Assembly: GCA_964550325.1 (NCBI GenBank)
Contig: CAZJYT010000007.1
Coordinates: forward strand, 1 to 33,727
DNA: 33,727 nt
Direction: 5' to 3'
From: CAZJYT01 sp964550325
Lineage (GTDB): Bacteria; Patescibacteriota; Minisyncoccia; Minisyncoccales; CAZJYT01
In this document: positions 1-6,809 of the stretch, piece after piece
How the letters are laid out: each line of letters opens with the position of its first letter
Position numbering within the stretch: position 1 is the first letter of the stretch
Made by a program: the position numbers and the translations under genes
The notes under the pieces: generated by a model
Databases searched by the model: none
The model's input: the letters and a program-made list of their open reading frames with translations, nothing else
Told to the model about the DNA's origin: nothing

Positions 1-55
1 AGAAGAATTTAGTAAACTTTTTAAATACAATTAAATAAATCATTTCTGATAAAAG
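1..55. repeat. 55-bp terminal direct repeat (left copy)
   Basis: The first 55 bases are identical to the last 55 (33673-33727). This is what a k-mer assembler leaves when a contig closes into a circle. The same overlap length recurs at the N gap, so I read it as an assembly overlap rather than a biological terminal repeat. One copy should be removed. Confidence 0.97.
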
Positions 56-152
56 TTTTTCATTTAGATAGTTAATAATACTTCTTAAACATAAAACTTT
101 CATTAGAATTAAAATATGAAAGAATTAGATATAAAATACAAAACATTTAAAT
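56..152. terminator. Convergent intergenic region at the circle junction
   Basis: AT-rich spacer between the plus-strand gene ending at 33684 and the minus-strand gene ending at 153. It contains a weak inverted repeat (CTTTCAT at 97-103 and ATGAAAG at 116-122) and short T runs. It probably holds terminators for both converging operons. I see no supportable gene in it. Confidence 0.4.
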
Positions 153-1073
153 CTATTTTTTGGATAAAATTCTTTTTGGGTATAAAAAGTTATTTACCAG
201 ATCTGAATAGTAACTAACATTACTACTATTAACAGTTTCTTTTACAATAATAAAGTCTCTAATATATATACAACTTCCTTTTTGTAATAAGTAACCTAAA
301 TGGTCAAATACTCCACCAATAGAACCTACTCCTATATAAGACAATAAAGATTTTGGTTGTATTATCCTACCTGATGGTATTGGGGAATAAGGCTGTAAAG
401 TTACTGTTTTCTGTTCATTATCAATCCAAATATTTACAGGGTTTGAAGTGTTAGTTAAATCAAAAGAAACTACTACTTTATACTCATTACCGAAACTAAA
501 ATTAAAATCATCTAAAGAAATATACCATTTACTATTATCATCTAACTGAAAATCTACATATAAAGTAGGATTATTAGGACTTGGGTTATAAATATGGATT
601 GTGTTATACATATAAAATATCTGGTCAAATAAAGTTGTAAAGTAATAATCTATTTCTTCATCACCCCATTTTCTTTCTGTAAAACCTGCTTCATAACTCT
701 TAATTTTCCATAGACTTGCTAAATCATCTTTATTAAAGAAAACTATTTTAAATATTATTGAGAAGTTACTTCCGAAAGGGTTATAGTTAGTAGATGTATA
801 ATCGTGGTGAAATCTTATATGGGGCTCAACATACAGAACATCAGGAATTTGTTTATCTTCATCTATATACGGTGTTAAGTCAAAATATCTTATTTTGTTT
901 GATATAACACTTCTTGAATATAAATTATATGCTGTAGCACTATATTTAGATGGTAGAGAACCAGAAATTGATAAATAACCTGTAGAATATTTATTTATTT
1001 TTGAAGTAATTGGTAAATATAATACTACTTCATCACCCAATTTTATAATTTCGGTTCTTTTATTAACAGACAT
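153..1073 (-). CDS. LamG/concanavalin-like virion surface protein
   Basis: 306 residues, last gene of the leftward operon that starts at 2875. The fold is suggested by the second half: a strand pattern ending in the motif VNIWIDNEQKTV, then a Ser/Gly-rich part, an IYIRDFIIVKETV strand and a closing SNVSYYSDLVNN helix. This is the usual ending of LamG-like domains in archaeal and viral adhesins. No signal peptide or membrane segment is visible, which fits a virion protein. It starts three bases after the upstream gene stops, so it is probably translated by coupling. It converges across the circle junction on three other LamG/DUF2341 proteins, suggesting a shared receptor- or surface-binding role. 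The domain call is by eye; the role is inferred. Confidence 0.8.
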   Translation of the reverse strand: MSVNKRTEIIKLGDEVVLYLPITSKINKYSTGYLSISGSLPSKYSATAYNLYSRSVISNKIRYFDLTPYIDEDKQIPDVLYVEPHIRFHHDYTSTNYNPFGSNFSIIFKIVFFNKDDLASLWKIKSYEAGFTERKWGDEEIDYYFTTLFDQIFYMYNTIHIYNPSPNNPTLYVDFQLDDNSKWYISLDDFNFSFGNEYKVVVSFDLTNTSNPVNIWIDNEQKTVTLQPYSPIPSGRIIQPKSLLSYIGVGSIGGVFDHLGYLLQKGSCIYIRDFIIVKETVNSSNVSYYSDLVNNFLYPKRILSKK

Positions 1074-1076
1074 TTT

Positions 1077-1523
1077 TTACCTTGTTTGCATACCTAACCA
1101 GATTACAGCAGTTCCATCAGAAGATGAAGTGTTATCTACTTCTACCTTTAAATAGTCAAAACCTTCAGTAAAACTTATAGAAAACACTTCTCCAGAAGAT
1201 ATGGTTTCTGTATATAAAGGATTTGAGTAATAGTTACCAGTTCCACTTGGAGATACAAATATCTTTACTGTTCCATCAAAGTTACACTCTCCAGAAATAG
1301 TTTTTGTAGAGTAATCACTTATTTGAATATCAGAAGAAGTAGCACTACTACTACCTGAAACTGTTTGGTCTATGAGTTTAACACTTTCATAGTAGTTACT
1401 TTGTAAATCAGTAGGGAGTTGGATTGTTGCTCCTGATATAGTAGCAGAGTTTACAGTCTCAATAGTGATTATTTTATTAATGATTGCTCTTATCCTACCC
1501 CTTAAATCCCTTACGGCTGGCAT
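1077..1523 (-). CDS. Beta-rich virion-type protein
   Basis: 148 residues. A basic N-terminus (MPAVRDLRGRIRAIINKI) is followed by a Ser/Thr/Gly-rich beta-sandwich with alternating strands (GTVKIFVSPSG, EVFSISFTEGFDYLKVEV). It ends in TAVIWLGMQTR, typical of small tailspike or capsid-decoration proteins in thermophile viruses. There are no cysteines and no membrane segment. It sits between two proteins of similar style with 2-3 base spacing, so the genes are one translation-coupled unit. The ribosome-binding site is weak, consistent with coupling. Specific function not recognised; virion component is inferred from composition and context. Confidence 0.8.
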   Translation of the reverse strand: MPAVRDLRGRIRAIINKIITIETVNSATISGATIQLPTDLQSNYYESVKLIDQTVSGSSSATSSDIQISDYSTKTISGECNFDGTVKIFVSPSGTGNYYSNPLYTETISSGEVFSISFTEGFDYLKVEVDNTSSSDGTAVIWLGMQTR

Positions 1524-1525
1524 TT

Positions 1526-1882
1526 TTATTCAGTTATCTTTCTTAAATAACCTACAAACCTTACATAATAAGTATGGCTTGTAGTATCAAAATTGTAAAT
1601 TCTTATTGTAATCTTATCTCTTATTATTTCTGGTGGATAGTATATGGGATTATGGTCTCCTACTGATTGGTGAACATCCCAACCATCATCTACTAACTCA
1701 TCATCAAAATACCACTCATAAAATGTGTAGTCATTAAACTGTTCCTCAGTCCACATAAGGTAAAAGATATAACCTTTTGGTACTTCAAAAGTAAAGTCTG
1801 CATACTCACCTGCTGATATTGTAGTCTCATCAGAAGTTCTAAATACATTTATATCGTCTTCTTTTACAAAAGGATAATCCAT
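1526..1882 (-). CDS. Beta-rich virion-type protein
   Basis: 118 residues, acidic and rich in aromatic residues. The pattern TTISAGEYADFTFEVPKGYI followed by strands and a final SHTYYVRFVGYLRKI resembles small beta-sandwich accessory proteins of phages and archaeal viruses. It follows the 33-residue gene at 1884-1985 by a single base and precedes the next beta protein closely, so it belongs to the 153-2875 operon. Specific function not recognised. Confidence 0.8.
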   Translation of the reverse strand: MDYPFVKEDDINVFRTSDETTISAGEYADFTFEVPKGYIFYLMWTEEQFNDYTFYEWYFDDELVDDGWDVHQSVGDHNPIYYPPEIIRDKITIRIYNFDTTSHTYYVRFVGYLRKITE

Positions 1883-1883
1883 T

Positions 1884-1985
1884 TTACTTGTATTTATGTT
1901 TATAGATTTGTTTAGCCTTTTCTCTCATTATCTCTAAATACTCTTTATCTATCTTACCTTTTTTTATTGTTATGTTACCCCTCAT
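1884..1985 (-). CDS. 33-residue basic protein in the virion operon
   Basis: A very short gene exactly filling the space between two operon members. Its ATG overlaps the TGA of the upstream gene (ATGA), it has a GGTGA ribosome-binding site about 11 bases upstream, and it stops one base before the next start. The protein begins MRGNITIKKGKIDKEYLEIM and ends in Lys/Tyr-rich sequence: a short strand followed by one amphipathic helix. The tight packing is the main evidence that it is real. Function unknown; it could be a minor virion protein. Confidence 0.7.
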   Translation of the reverse strand: MRGNITIKKGKIDKEYLEIMREKAKQIYKHKYK

Positions 1986-2329
1986 CTTGTAGTTTCACCT
2001 ATTACAGTTACATTCATAGTTCCAGAACCTGTTGCACATTTAACATCATCATCAAATGGTAAACCCCCTACTTCTACATTTGCTAAACTTGTAGCACCAA
2101 CAGGTATTACCATTACAGTAGATGTTCCATTCTTTATAGTTAAAGTGTCTGCTGAACTACCTGTGTTATATGCTATAATCCTGTTTAAATAGAAAGTCTT
2201 ATTGGTTGGTGTATCATATACTGTAGTATCTGATGTAGTTACACTATTATACCCATAATCTTTGTAAGTTTCTGTAAACTTTCTTGTTGTTTTATCAAAT
2301 ATTTTTTTAATGTATTTTATAACTTCCAT
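1982..2329 (-). CDS. Small beta-sandwich virion protein
   Basis: 115 residues. An N-terminal helix (MEVIKYIKKIFDKTTRKF) precedes a beta domain with strands KTFYLNRIIAYNTG, DTLTIKNGTSTVMVIPVG and MNVTVIGETTR. This arrangement is common in small tail or decoration proteins of archaeal and bacterial viruses. The start has a clear GGGTGAT ribosome-binding site. It is the second gene of the leftward operon, and its stop overlaps the next small gene. Exact role not recognised. Confidence 0.85.
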   Translation of the reverse strand: MEVIKYIKKIFDKTTRKFTETYKDYGYNSVTTSDTTVYDTPTNKTFYLNRIIAYNTGSSADTLTIKNGTSTVMVIPVGATSLANVEVGGLPFDDDVKCATGSGTMNVTVIGETTR

Positions 2330-2341
2330 TTTTTATCACCC

Positions 2342-2875
2342 TTAACTTGATACTCCAGAAAAGGTTATAATTGGTAATTTGCCTTCTTCTGCTAACTTCA
2401 TTAACCTGCTAACTGTATCCATATCAGTTACCTTTTCTATTGAGTATTTGAAACCGATTAATCTTACTTCTGGTGTTAGTGTAACATTTGTTGGATTACC
2501 AAATCTTAGAGTTATAGGGTTATTTTCTTTAGTGAATACCATAGTTGCTGGGTTAGGATCTTCTGGTGGACTAATATCTAAAGTTATTGGCTGTAGTGGT
2601 GAAGTTTTAACTCCCCATCTACTTACTGCTGAAGGTTGTTTTAAGTATACCTGCACATCATTTATTGGAGCAATTAAAAAACCATATAACTGGCCTTCTT
2701 TAGGTTCTGAAGCACTAATTTCAGTATCCGAACTCTGACTACCAGAACTTACTGTTGAACTGTGTGTATAGTCGTATATTAAAAAATCCTTGCCTTTTAT
2801 TCTGTAATACTCGTTGTCTAATTTGAAATAATGCCCAACCTCAAAGAATTTAAATGCATTTCTTAATGCTTCCAT
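2342..2875 (-). CDS. Virion-type protein, first gene of the leftward operon
   Basis: 177 residues from the ATG at 2875, chosen because GGGTGGAT lies 4 bases upstream; an in-frame GTG nine bases earlier is inside that site. An N-terminal alpha part (ALRNAFKFFEVGHYFKLDNE) is followed by a Ser-rich linker (STVSSGSQSSD) and a beta domain with GQLYGFLIAPINDVQVYLKQ and ITLRFGNPTNVTLTPEVRLI. It ends in a helix, DTVSRLMKLAEEGKLP. No catalytic motif is visible. Operon position with other beta-rich proteins suggests a structural protein; this is inference. Confidence 0.85.
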   Translation of the reverse strand: MEALRNAFKFFEVGHYFKLDNEYYRIKGKDFLIYDYTHSSTVSSGSQSSDTEISASEPKEGQLYGFLIAPINDVQVYLKQPSAVSRWGVKTSPLQPITLDISPPEDPNPATMVFTKENNPITLRFGNPTNVTLTPEVRLIGFKYSIEKVTDMDTVSRLMKLAEEGKLPIITFSGVSS

Positions 2876-2888
2876 TTTATCCACCCTT

Positions 2889-2940
2889 TAACCAATATAT
2901 TTTTAAATAGAATAACTATTATATAAATTTTATCCTTTTT
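2889..2940. promoter_or_regulatory. Divergent promoter between virion operon and tRNA
   Basis: The 65-base gap between the leftward operon start and the tRNA holds TATA-like sequences usable in both directions: TTATATAAATTTT at about 2919-2931 toward the tRNA, and TTTAAAAATATAT on the minus strand at about 2896-2908 toward the operon. Distances fit archaeal initiation about 25 bases downstream. Not tested for real activity. Confidence 0.5.
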
Positions 2941-3012
2941 GCCTCTGTAGTCTAATTGTTAGGATATCTGGCTTGTAACCAGATGATGTGGGTTCAAATC
3001 CCACCAGAGGCT
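2941..3012 (+). tRNA. tRNA-Thr (anticodon TGT)
   Basis: A full cloverleaf can be drawn. The acceptor stem GCCTCTG pairs with CAGAGGC. The D stem is weak (GTCT with GGAT, two G-U pairs). The anticodon stem TCTGG/CCAGA encloses loop CTTGTAA with anticodon TGT, reading ACA. The T stem GTGGG/CCCAC encloses TTCAAAT. The discriminator base is T, as usual for archaeal tRNA-Thr, and CCA is not encoded. GC content by hand count is 33 of 72, low for a tRNA. It may supplement the host pool for an ACA-rich viral genome. It is complete, so it need not mark an integration site, and I see no integrase or second copy. Confidence 0.95.
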
Positions 3013-3059
3013 TTAACCGAAAAGTATTTATGCTAAATATTTTCAATATATATTTTATA

Positions 3060-3311
3060 ATGGTAACAAAAAATGGGTGGAAGTTAGATATGGCAAAATG
3101 GCAGGGTTCTGTTGATAGTTGTCTGAAATCAATCGAACAATCTTTAAAGAGAAACACAGAAGAACACGATAAAATATTTAAAGAGTTAGAGAAAATTCAT
3201 ACTGAAATTTCAAAAATTAATTCTAAGATTTCTTATTTTTATGGTATTGCTACTGTGTTGGGTTTTATTGGTGGAATTCTTGTTAATATAATAATAGCAG
3301 TAATAAAATGA
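3060..3311 (+). CDS. Coiled-coil protein with C-terminal membrane segment, XhlA-like
   Basis: 83 residues from ATG 3060; the open frame upstream runs back into the tRNA and is not coding. A second possible start is MAKWQGSV. A heptad-rich helix (KSIEQSLKRNTEEHD and KELEKIHTEISKINSKISYF) is followed by one membrane segment (GIATVLGFIGGILVNIIIAVI). This layout matches small phage proteins of the haemolysin XhlA type and other lysis- or tail-associated anchors. It overlaps the next gene by four bases (ATGA), so the two are translated together. Function is inferred from architecture only. Confidence 0.75.
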   Translation: MVTKNGWKLDMAKWQGSVDSCLKSIEQSLKRNTEEHDKIFKELEKIHTEISKINSKISYFYGIATVLGFIGGILVNIIIAVIK

Positions 3312-3403
3312 AATGTCCTTACTGTGGTTCTGAAATGAAAGAAATCAAAGAAGGGAAGTTTGATTATTATATATGTCCTAATTGTGGTTATTGTTTAATA
3401 TAA
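3308..3403 (+). CDS. 31-residue zinc-ribbon micro-protein
   Basis: The protein starts MKCPYCGSEMKEIKEGKF and ends YYICPNCGYCLI. Two CPxC knuckles 20 residues apart form a classical zinc ribbon with almost nothing else. The ATG overlaps the TGA of the preceding gene. Such minimal ribbons bind nucleic acid or transcription proteins in archaea and their viruses; the partner here is unknown. The short length is offset by the start-stop overlap and the perfect motif. Confidence 0.8.
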   Translation: MKCPYCGSEMKEIKEGKFDYYICPNCGYCLI

Positions 3404-3423
3404 AAGTTTGGTTATTTACTTTG

Positions 3424-3470
3424 ATAAATAAAGATATTTAAATGTTTATTTATTTTAATAAATAAAGATA
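3424..3470 (+). promoter_or_regulatory. Promoter with 13-bp direct repeat
   Basis: The 13-mer ATAAATAAAGATA occurs at 3424-3436 and again at 3458-3470, directly abutting the ATG at 3471. Between them are the TATA-like ATATTTAAAT and an inverted TTTATTTAT. Repeats on both sides of a TATA element suggest a repressor or activator site controlling the metalloprotease gene. Low-complexity AT sequence is the main alternative. Confidence 0.45.
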
Positions 3471-3785
3471 ATGGTAACCAAAAAGGATTTAGAAAAGGTT
3501 TTGGAAGAAGTAGATATAGTCTTTTTACCATTTAAATCTCTAAAAGGTTTTTATTTTCCAGATTATAGACTTATTCTTGTTGATTACTCATTATCTAAAG
3601 AGGAAAGTATAAAAACTATGATACACGAAACCTTACACGATTTACTACCAAACGCTAAAGAAGACTATATAGAAAATTTAACTAAAAAGTTATACAGGAA
3701 AAAATCTATAAGAGATTTGTTTGAGAATTATTATTACGCTTTAATAACAAATTCATTATCAAACTTTCTTCATTATGTTGATTAG
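3471..3785 (+). CDS. Small HEXXH zinc metalloprotease-like protein
   Basis: 104 residues. The motif is TMIHETLHDLLP: His52, Glu53 and His56 form HEXXH. Glu64 or Glu68 in the following helix (NAKEDYIENL) could be the third ligand, as in gluzincin-type or ImmA/IrrE-like proteases. An upstream strand, YRLILVDYSL, precedes the active-site helix as in these families. The protein is minimal, with no added domain. Phage proteases of this kind can cleave repressors or mature proteins; the substrate here is unknown. Its 3' end overlaps, tail to tail, the small AbrB-like gene on the other strand. Confidence 0.85.
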   Translation: MVTKKDLEKVLEEVDIVFLPFKSLKGFYFPDYRLILVDYSLSKEESIKTMIHETLHDLLPNAKEDYIENLTKKLYRKKSIRDLFENYYYALITNSLSNFLHYVD

Positions 3786-3896
3786 TTCTAAATCTAAAAT
3801 ATCACCTTCTTCTATGTTAAATCTTTCAGCAAAAACTTTTGGAATAGTAATTCTTCTTTGTTTCATAACTTTAGCAGTAAAAACCTTATTTTCCAT
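3759..3896 (-). CDS. AbrB/MazE-type swapped-hairpin DNA-binding protein
   Basis: 45 residues, beginning MENKVFTAKVMKQRRITIPK and continuing VFAERFNIEEGDILDLELI. This is the complete consensus of the SpoVT/AbrB fold: strand, RxITIPK loop, short helix, then the EEGDxLxLE hairpin. Such proteins dimerise and bind promoter DNA; alone they are transcription regulators, or antitoxins when paired with a toxin. The ATG overlaps the end of the upstream gene 3886-4224. The 3' 27 bases overlap the metalloprotease gene antisense. No toxin-like partner is evident. It could repress the promoter at 3424-3470. Confidence 0.85.
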   Translation of the reverse strand: MENKVFTAKVMKQRRITIPKVFAERFNIEEGDILDLELINIMKKV

Positions 3897-4224
3897 TTTT
3901 ACCCCATACTATATCATATAACTCGTTATAAGTATCCCACATAATTTTCTTAAACCATAATTTTCCTTTATTAGTTGATAAAATATTTTTCCAATCAGGC
4001 CTTTCTTTTATTATATCCTCATAAAAAATTTCCATATTATTAATTAAATCCTCTACTAAACCCCAATTATTTTTTAGATATGTAATCGCTATGTATTTGT
4101 TTAAACCTTTCATATATTCATCTAAATAATATCTAAAAGGGTTTACATCATAATCAATAAAATAAAGTAAATCTTTTTTAGTTATTTCATTTTTTATTTT
4201 CTCTATTAGTATCTTCCTTAACAT
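3886..4224 (-). CDS. Unknown alpha-helical protein
   Basis: 112 residues, entirely helical in appearance, rich in Lys, Asn, Trp and Tyr (for example YIAITYLKNNWGLVEDLINN and KLWFKKIMWDTYNELYDIVW). No motif recognised. It overlaps the upstream 411-residue gene by 38 bases and the downstream AbrB-like gene by 11, so all three are probably co-transcribed and coupled. GAGGA lies close before the ATG. Confidence 0.75.
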   Translation of the reverse strand: MLRKILIEKIKNEITKKDLLYFIDYDVNPFRYYLDEYMKGLNKYIAITYLKNNWGLVEDLINNMEIFYEDIIKERPDWKNILSTNKGKLWFKKIMWDTYNELYDIVWGKNGK

Positions 4225-5422
4225 TTTCCTCTACTACTATTATCTCTTCTTCATTAGATTTATTATTTTCTATTTTAACAGGTTCTTGTTTTGTTTCTTC
4301 TACTTTAACATTTATTTCTGGTTCTTCTTTAATTTCTTCTTTTGGTTCTGGTTCATTACCAACAGGTTGTAGTAAATCCATTTTACTCTGTTTAGGTTCT
4401 TCTTTAATTTCTAATTCTTTTTTAATCTCTACTTGTGGTTCTGGTTTGATTTCTATTTGTGGTTGTGGTTTTGTTTCTGTCTCTGGTTTAATCTTTATTT
4501 CTGGTTCTAAGACTTCTTTAGGTGGTTCTAATTTCTGTGGTTTTTGCTCTATGGGTTGTTGTTCATACATTTGTGCCTGTTCTAAAATCATTCTTTGTAA
4601 GTTTTCCCTTGTCATACCACCACTTGATTTTATCTTTGCTATATCAGAAGTTACTTTAGATACTGTTCTGAATAAATTATCTAATACACCAGCCCAATTT
4701 ATTTTACCAGAAGGAGTTACTACCTGTTCCTTCTTGATACCTTCTGTTTCTGCAAAATCTAATATTGCGTCTCTTAATGCTTTATATTTTTGTAATTCTT
4801 CTGTAAGGGTTTCTCTTTTATTTAATGCTTGTGTTAAAGCATTTTCTAATCTGTTTAAAACACTTACAAAGTTTTGTTCTGCTGTTCTTTTAGTTTCTTG
4901 TATACTTTCTTCTAATTTCTTCATTCTTTCACCCATCAACATTTGGAGTATATTCTGGTTTTGTTGGGTATACTGTTGTTGCTGTTGCTGTTGTAGTGTT
5001 AGTAAAGTCTGTAACAATTCTTTACTGTCTTTACCACCACTATTCATTAATAATACTAAGATTGCTGGATCTATATTACTGTTCTGTTGTGGTTGTAGTA
5101 ACTGTTTTATTACTCCAAAAGCCAATATTTTATCTAAAGGTAGTGTATCATCTTCTTTAGTCATATTCTTAACCATATAAAACCTTATTAGATCTCCTAA
5201 TGGATTGCCCTCGTCCATCTTCTTATCACCTTTTAATTCTTTTTCTATGAACTTGATATCTTGTAATTTGGATTTGGGTATAGTCTTGGATTTATTTATC
5301 CCATCTTCATTTACAAAAGTGTTTATTATAAATTTCAAAACCTCTTTTTTTGGTATGTTTAATTGTGTTGCTGTTGAGGAAATCAGTTTATCCAAATCAT
5401 CATCTATTGGTATGTTTTTCAT
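4187..5422 (-). CDS. RHH-like, coiled-coil, Gln-rich protein with Glu/Pro/Lys tail
   Basis: 411 residues from the ATG at 5422, preceded by GGTGAGG. Residues 1-45 (MKNIPIDDDLDKLISSTATQ then LNIPKKEVLKFIINTFV) look like a ribbon-helix-helix unit: short strand and two helices. The middle has Gln runs (LQQQQQQQYTQQNQN, about residues 140-160) and a long coiled coil (about 165-225). Residues from about 290 to the end are disordered and repetitive, dominated by Glu-Pro-Lys-Ile units (EPEIKIKPETETKPQPQIEI). This could be a DNA-binding scaffold, partition-like or internal virion protein. The function is not known; the domain description is by eye. Confidence 0.8.
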   Translation of the reverse strand: MKNIPIDDDLDKLISSTATQLNIPKKEVLKFIINTFVNEDGINKSKTIPKSKLQDIKFIEKELKGDKKMDEGNPLGDLIRFYMVKNMTKEDDTLPLDKILAFGVIKQLLQPQQNSNIDPAILVLLMNSGGKDSKELLQTLLTLQQQQQQQYTQQNQNILQMLMGERMKKLEESIQETKRTAEQNFVSVLNRLENALTQALNKRETLTEELQKYKALRDAILDFAETEGIKKEQVVTPSGKINWAGVLDNLFRTVSKVTSDIAKIKSSGGMTRENLQRMILEQAQMYEQQPIEQKPQKLEPPKEVLEPEIKIKPETETKPQPQIEIKPEPQVEIKKELEIKEEPKQSKMDLLQPVGNEPEPKEEIKEEPEINVKVEETKQEPVKIENNKSNEEEIIVVEENVKEDTNRENKK

Positions 5423-5810
5423 TTTGTTCCTCACCAAAATACTCTTTAAATATATATTTAAAACTTGAGACTATGTCTCTTTTAATATCGTCAGGTGAAG
5501 ATATTTGAATATAATCAATATGTTGTAAATCCTTAAAATATTCGTCCATCTCTTTTAAAAACAACTCACATTTTTGTTTTATATTGTTGTTAAATACTTC
5601 ATTAAAAGTATAATATTCTCCTTCTTCTATTTTTTTCTTGATTTTTTCTATTTCTTTCTTTTCCTCTTCTGTTAGTTCTTCATCTAAAACCCATTTAAGT
5701 GTCCTTATTTTAATAACAAGTCTATAAGCACCATCTCTTGAAATAGGTTCATAATATAAATGTTCTTCAAGTTCTTTTATTTTTTCTATAATTTCTTCTT
5801 CAGATTTCAT
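5400..5810 (-). CDS. Unknown charged alpha-helical protein
   Basis: 136 residues, very rich in Glu and Lys. Two helical halves are joined near TFNEVFNN: an N-terminal helical hairpin (EEEIIEKIKELEEHLYYEPI with DEELTEEEKKEIEKIKKKI), then a KQKCELFLKEMDEYFKDL helix. It starts one base after the HTH gene stops and overlaps the RHH/coiled-coil gene by 23 bases, so it lies in the middle of a regulator operon. No family recognised. Confidence 0.8.
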   Translation of the reverse strand: MKSEEEIIEKIKELEEHLYYEPISRDGAYRLVIKIRTLKWVLDEELTEEEKKEIEKIKKKIEEGEYYTFNEVFNNNIKQKCELFLKEMDEYFKDLQHIDYIQISSPDDIKRDIVSSFKYIFKEYFGEEQNEKHTNR

Positions 5811-5811
5811 T

Positions 5812-6456
5812 TTAATCTACCTTCTTAACTTCATTATAAAAAGTATCAATAGTATCTTTAATCTCTCTAATAACTTCAGGAGTAATTTTCTGATTTAAAA
5901 ACAAAAGTTTAGTTAAAATGTTATCAAAAGCCTTAACCTTCTTAATAAACAAAATCTTAGGTTTACACATCTTTAAAAGAACCTCTACATAGTGTTTTAA
6001 TTCTTCTATTTGGTTTATATACTCATCTATATTGTCTTTATGGGTTATATAGTAGTTAACCGCTTCCCTGATAAACATAGTAGTTGACATATTATAGTTT
6101 TCAGCAACAGGTTTAATATTAGTGTAACAGTACCTTCCTATTGAAAGAATTTCACTAACTATTTCCTCTGCTTCTTCTACTACTTCCCCCTCTACTGCTC
6201 TCCTTATCTCTGTTGGTGCTTTCTTAGTAGTTTTCTTTAGTTTCTCCTTATCCTCAACTTTCTCTATATTCTGTTCTTCTAAAGGATTAAAACCTAATGC
6301 TTCTAAACTACCAAATTTCTCTATGTATTTTGCTACTGTTGGAATAGAAACACCAAACATATCAGATAATTCTTGATATGTTAATCCTTCCTCTTTGAAA
6401 ATTCTATACATCTCTTTTAGTTCATCTTTTGAAAGTCTTTTCCTTTTTCTTGCCAC
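5812..6456 (-). CDS. HTH transcription regulator, probably autoregulated
   Basis: 214 residues with a GTG start at 6456. The N-terminal 50 residues form a resolvase/homeodomain-like HTH: LSKDELKEMYRIFKEEGLTY, then QELSDMFGVSIPTVAKYIEK. A charged linker leads to a second helical domain with a ribbon-helix-helix-like stretch (NMSTTMFIREAVNYYITHKD) and a C-terminal helical part. A TATA element sits about 30 bases before the GTG with a 19-base palindrome at 6469-6487 between them, so transcription may be leaderless and repressed by the protein itself. It heads the operon 3759-6456. Target genes beyond its own promoter are unknown. Confidence 0.85.
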   Translation of the reverse strand: MARKRKRLSKDELKEMYRIFKEEGLTYQELSDMFGVSIPTVAKYIEKFGSLEALGFNPLEEQNIEKVEDKEKLKKTTKKAPTEIRRAVEGEVVEEAEEIVSEILSIGRYCYTNIKPVAENYNMSTTMFIREAVNYYITHKDNIDEYINQIEELKHYVEVLLKMCKPKILFIKKVKAFDNILTKLLFLNQKITPEVIREIKDTIDTFYNEVKKVD

Positions 6457-6468
6457 TTTTATACAAAA

Positions 6469-6493
6469 AAATACTAATTTAGTATTTATAAAT
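6469..6493 (-). promoter_or_regulatory. TATA box with palindromic operator
   Basis: The palindrome AAATACTAATTTAGTATTT at 6469-6487 has 9-bp arms around one central base. Its right arm runs into the minus-strand TATA element (AAATTTATAAAT). Binding here would block the transcription start of the HTH gene, the classic arrangement for autorepression. The 11-base core ACTAAATTAGT recurs at 15629-15639 in the leader of the gene at 15125-15550. Confidence 0.65.
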
Positions 6494-6494
6494 T

Positions 6495-6809
6495 TTATTC
6501 TTCATTTGAGAATAGTGTTTTTATTATGTTGAATAAATTTTCTGCTACTTTCGTACCTTTTTCTGTTAGAAAGATCCTTCTTGGGTGTCCTTTACTTTCT
6601 ATATCTCTCTCTCCATCTACCAAATCTAATTCTTTTAATTGTTTGTATATCTTAAAAGCCCAAGACCAAGATATTAAATAATTAGTTCTTTTTGGTATAT
6701 CACTTAAAGAAATCGCTGGAAATTTGTATATACATACTAAGAATAGTGCTGGTTTTCTCATCAAAATTTTATCTATAAATCTTAATGGGTTAAATTCTTC
6801 CTTTCCCAT
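6495..6809 (-). CDS. Winged-helix DNA-binding protein
   Basis: 104 residues. Helices KPALFLVCIYKFPAISLSDI and SWSWAFKIYKQLKELDLVDG are followed by a wing with GHPRRIFLTEKGTKVAENL, the signature of PadR/MarR-like archaeal winged helices. The start is supported by AGGTGAG just upstream. The gene overlaps the end of 6782-7486 by 28 bases. It is a likely transcription regulator; the ligand-binding part is minimal, so it probably acts as a simple dimeric repressor or activator. Targets unknown. Confidence 0.85.
   Translation of the reverse strand: MGKEEFNPLRFIDKILMRKPALFLVCIYKFPAISLSDIPKRTNYLISWSWAFKIYKQLKELDLVDGERDIESKGHPRRIFLTEKGTKVAENLFNIIKTLFSNEE

Noticed and set aside
116..229. Plus-strand 33-40 codon frame starting MKELDIKYKT
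   Set aside because: No ribosome-binding site, lies mostly antisense to 153-1073 and in the convergent terminator region.
2941..3012. tRNA gene as integration (att) site
   Set aside because: No integrase and no second copy of the tRNA 3' half were seen; the tRNA is complete and has its own promoter.
2930..3157. Minus-strand frame with LVGFEPTSSGYKPDIL
   Set aside because: This is the familiar false translation of a tRNA gene. The plus-strand extension of 3060-3311 into the tRNA was rejected for the same reason.
4446..5180. 244-residue plus-strand open frame rich in Cys, Ser and Phe
   Set aside because: It is the antisense shadow of the Gln/Glu-rich coiled-coil gene at 4187-5422; composition (poly-Cys) is that of a mirrored Gln run and there is no ribosome-binding site.
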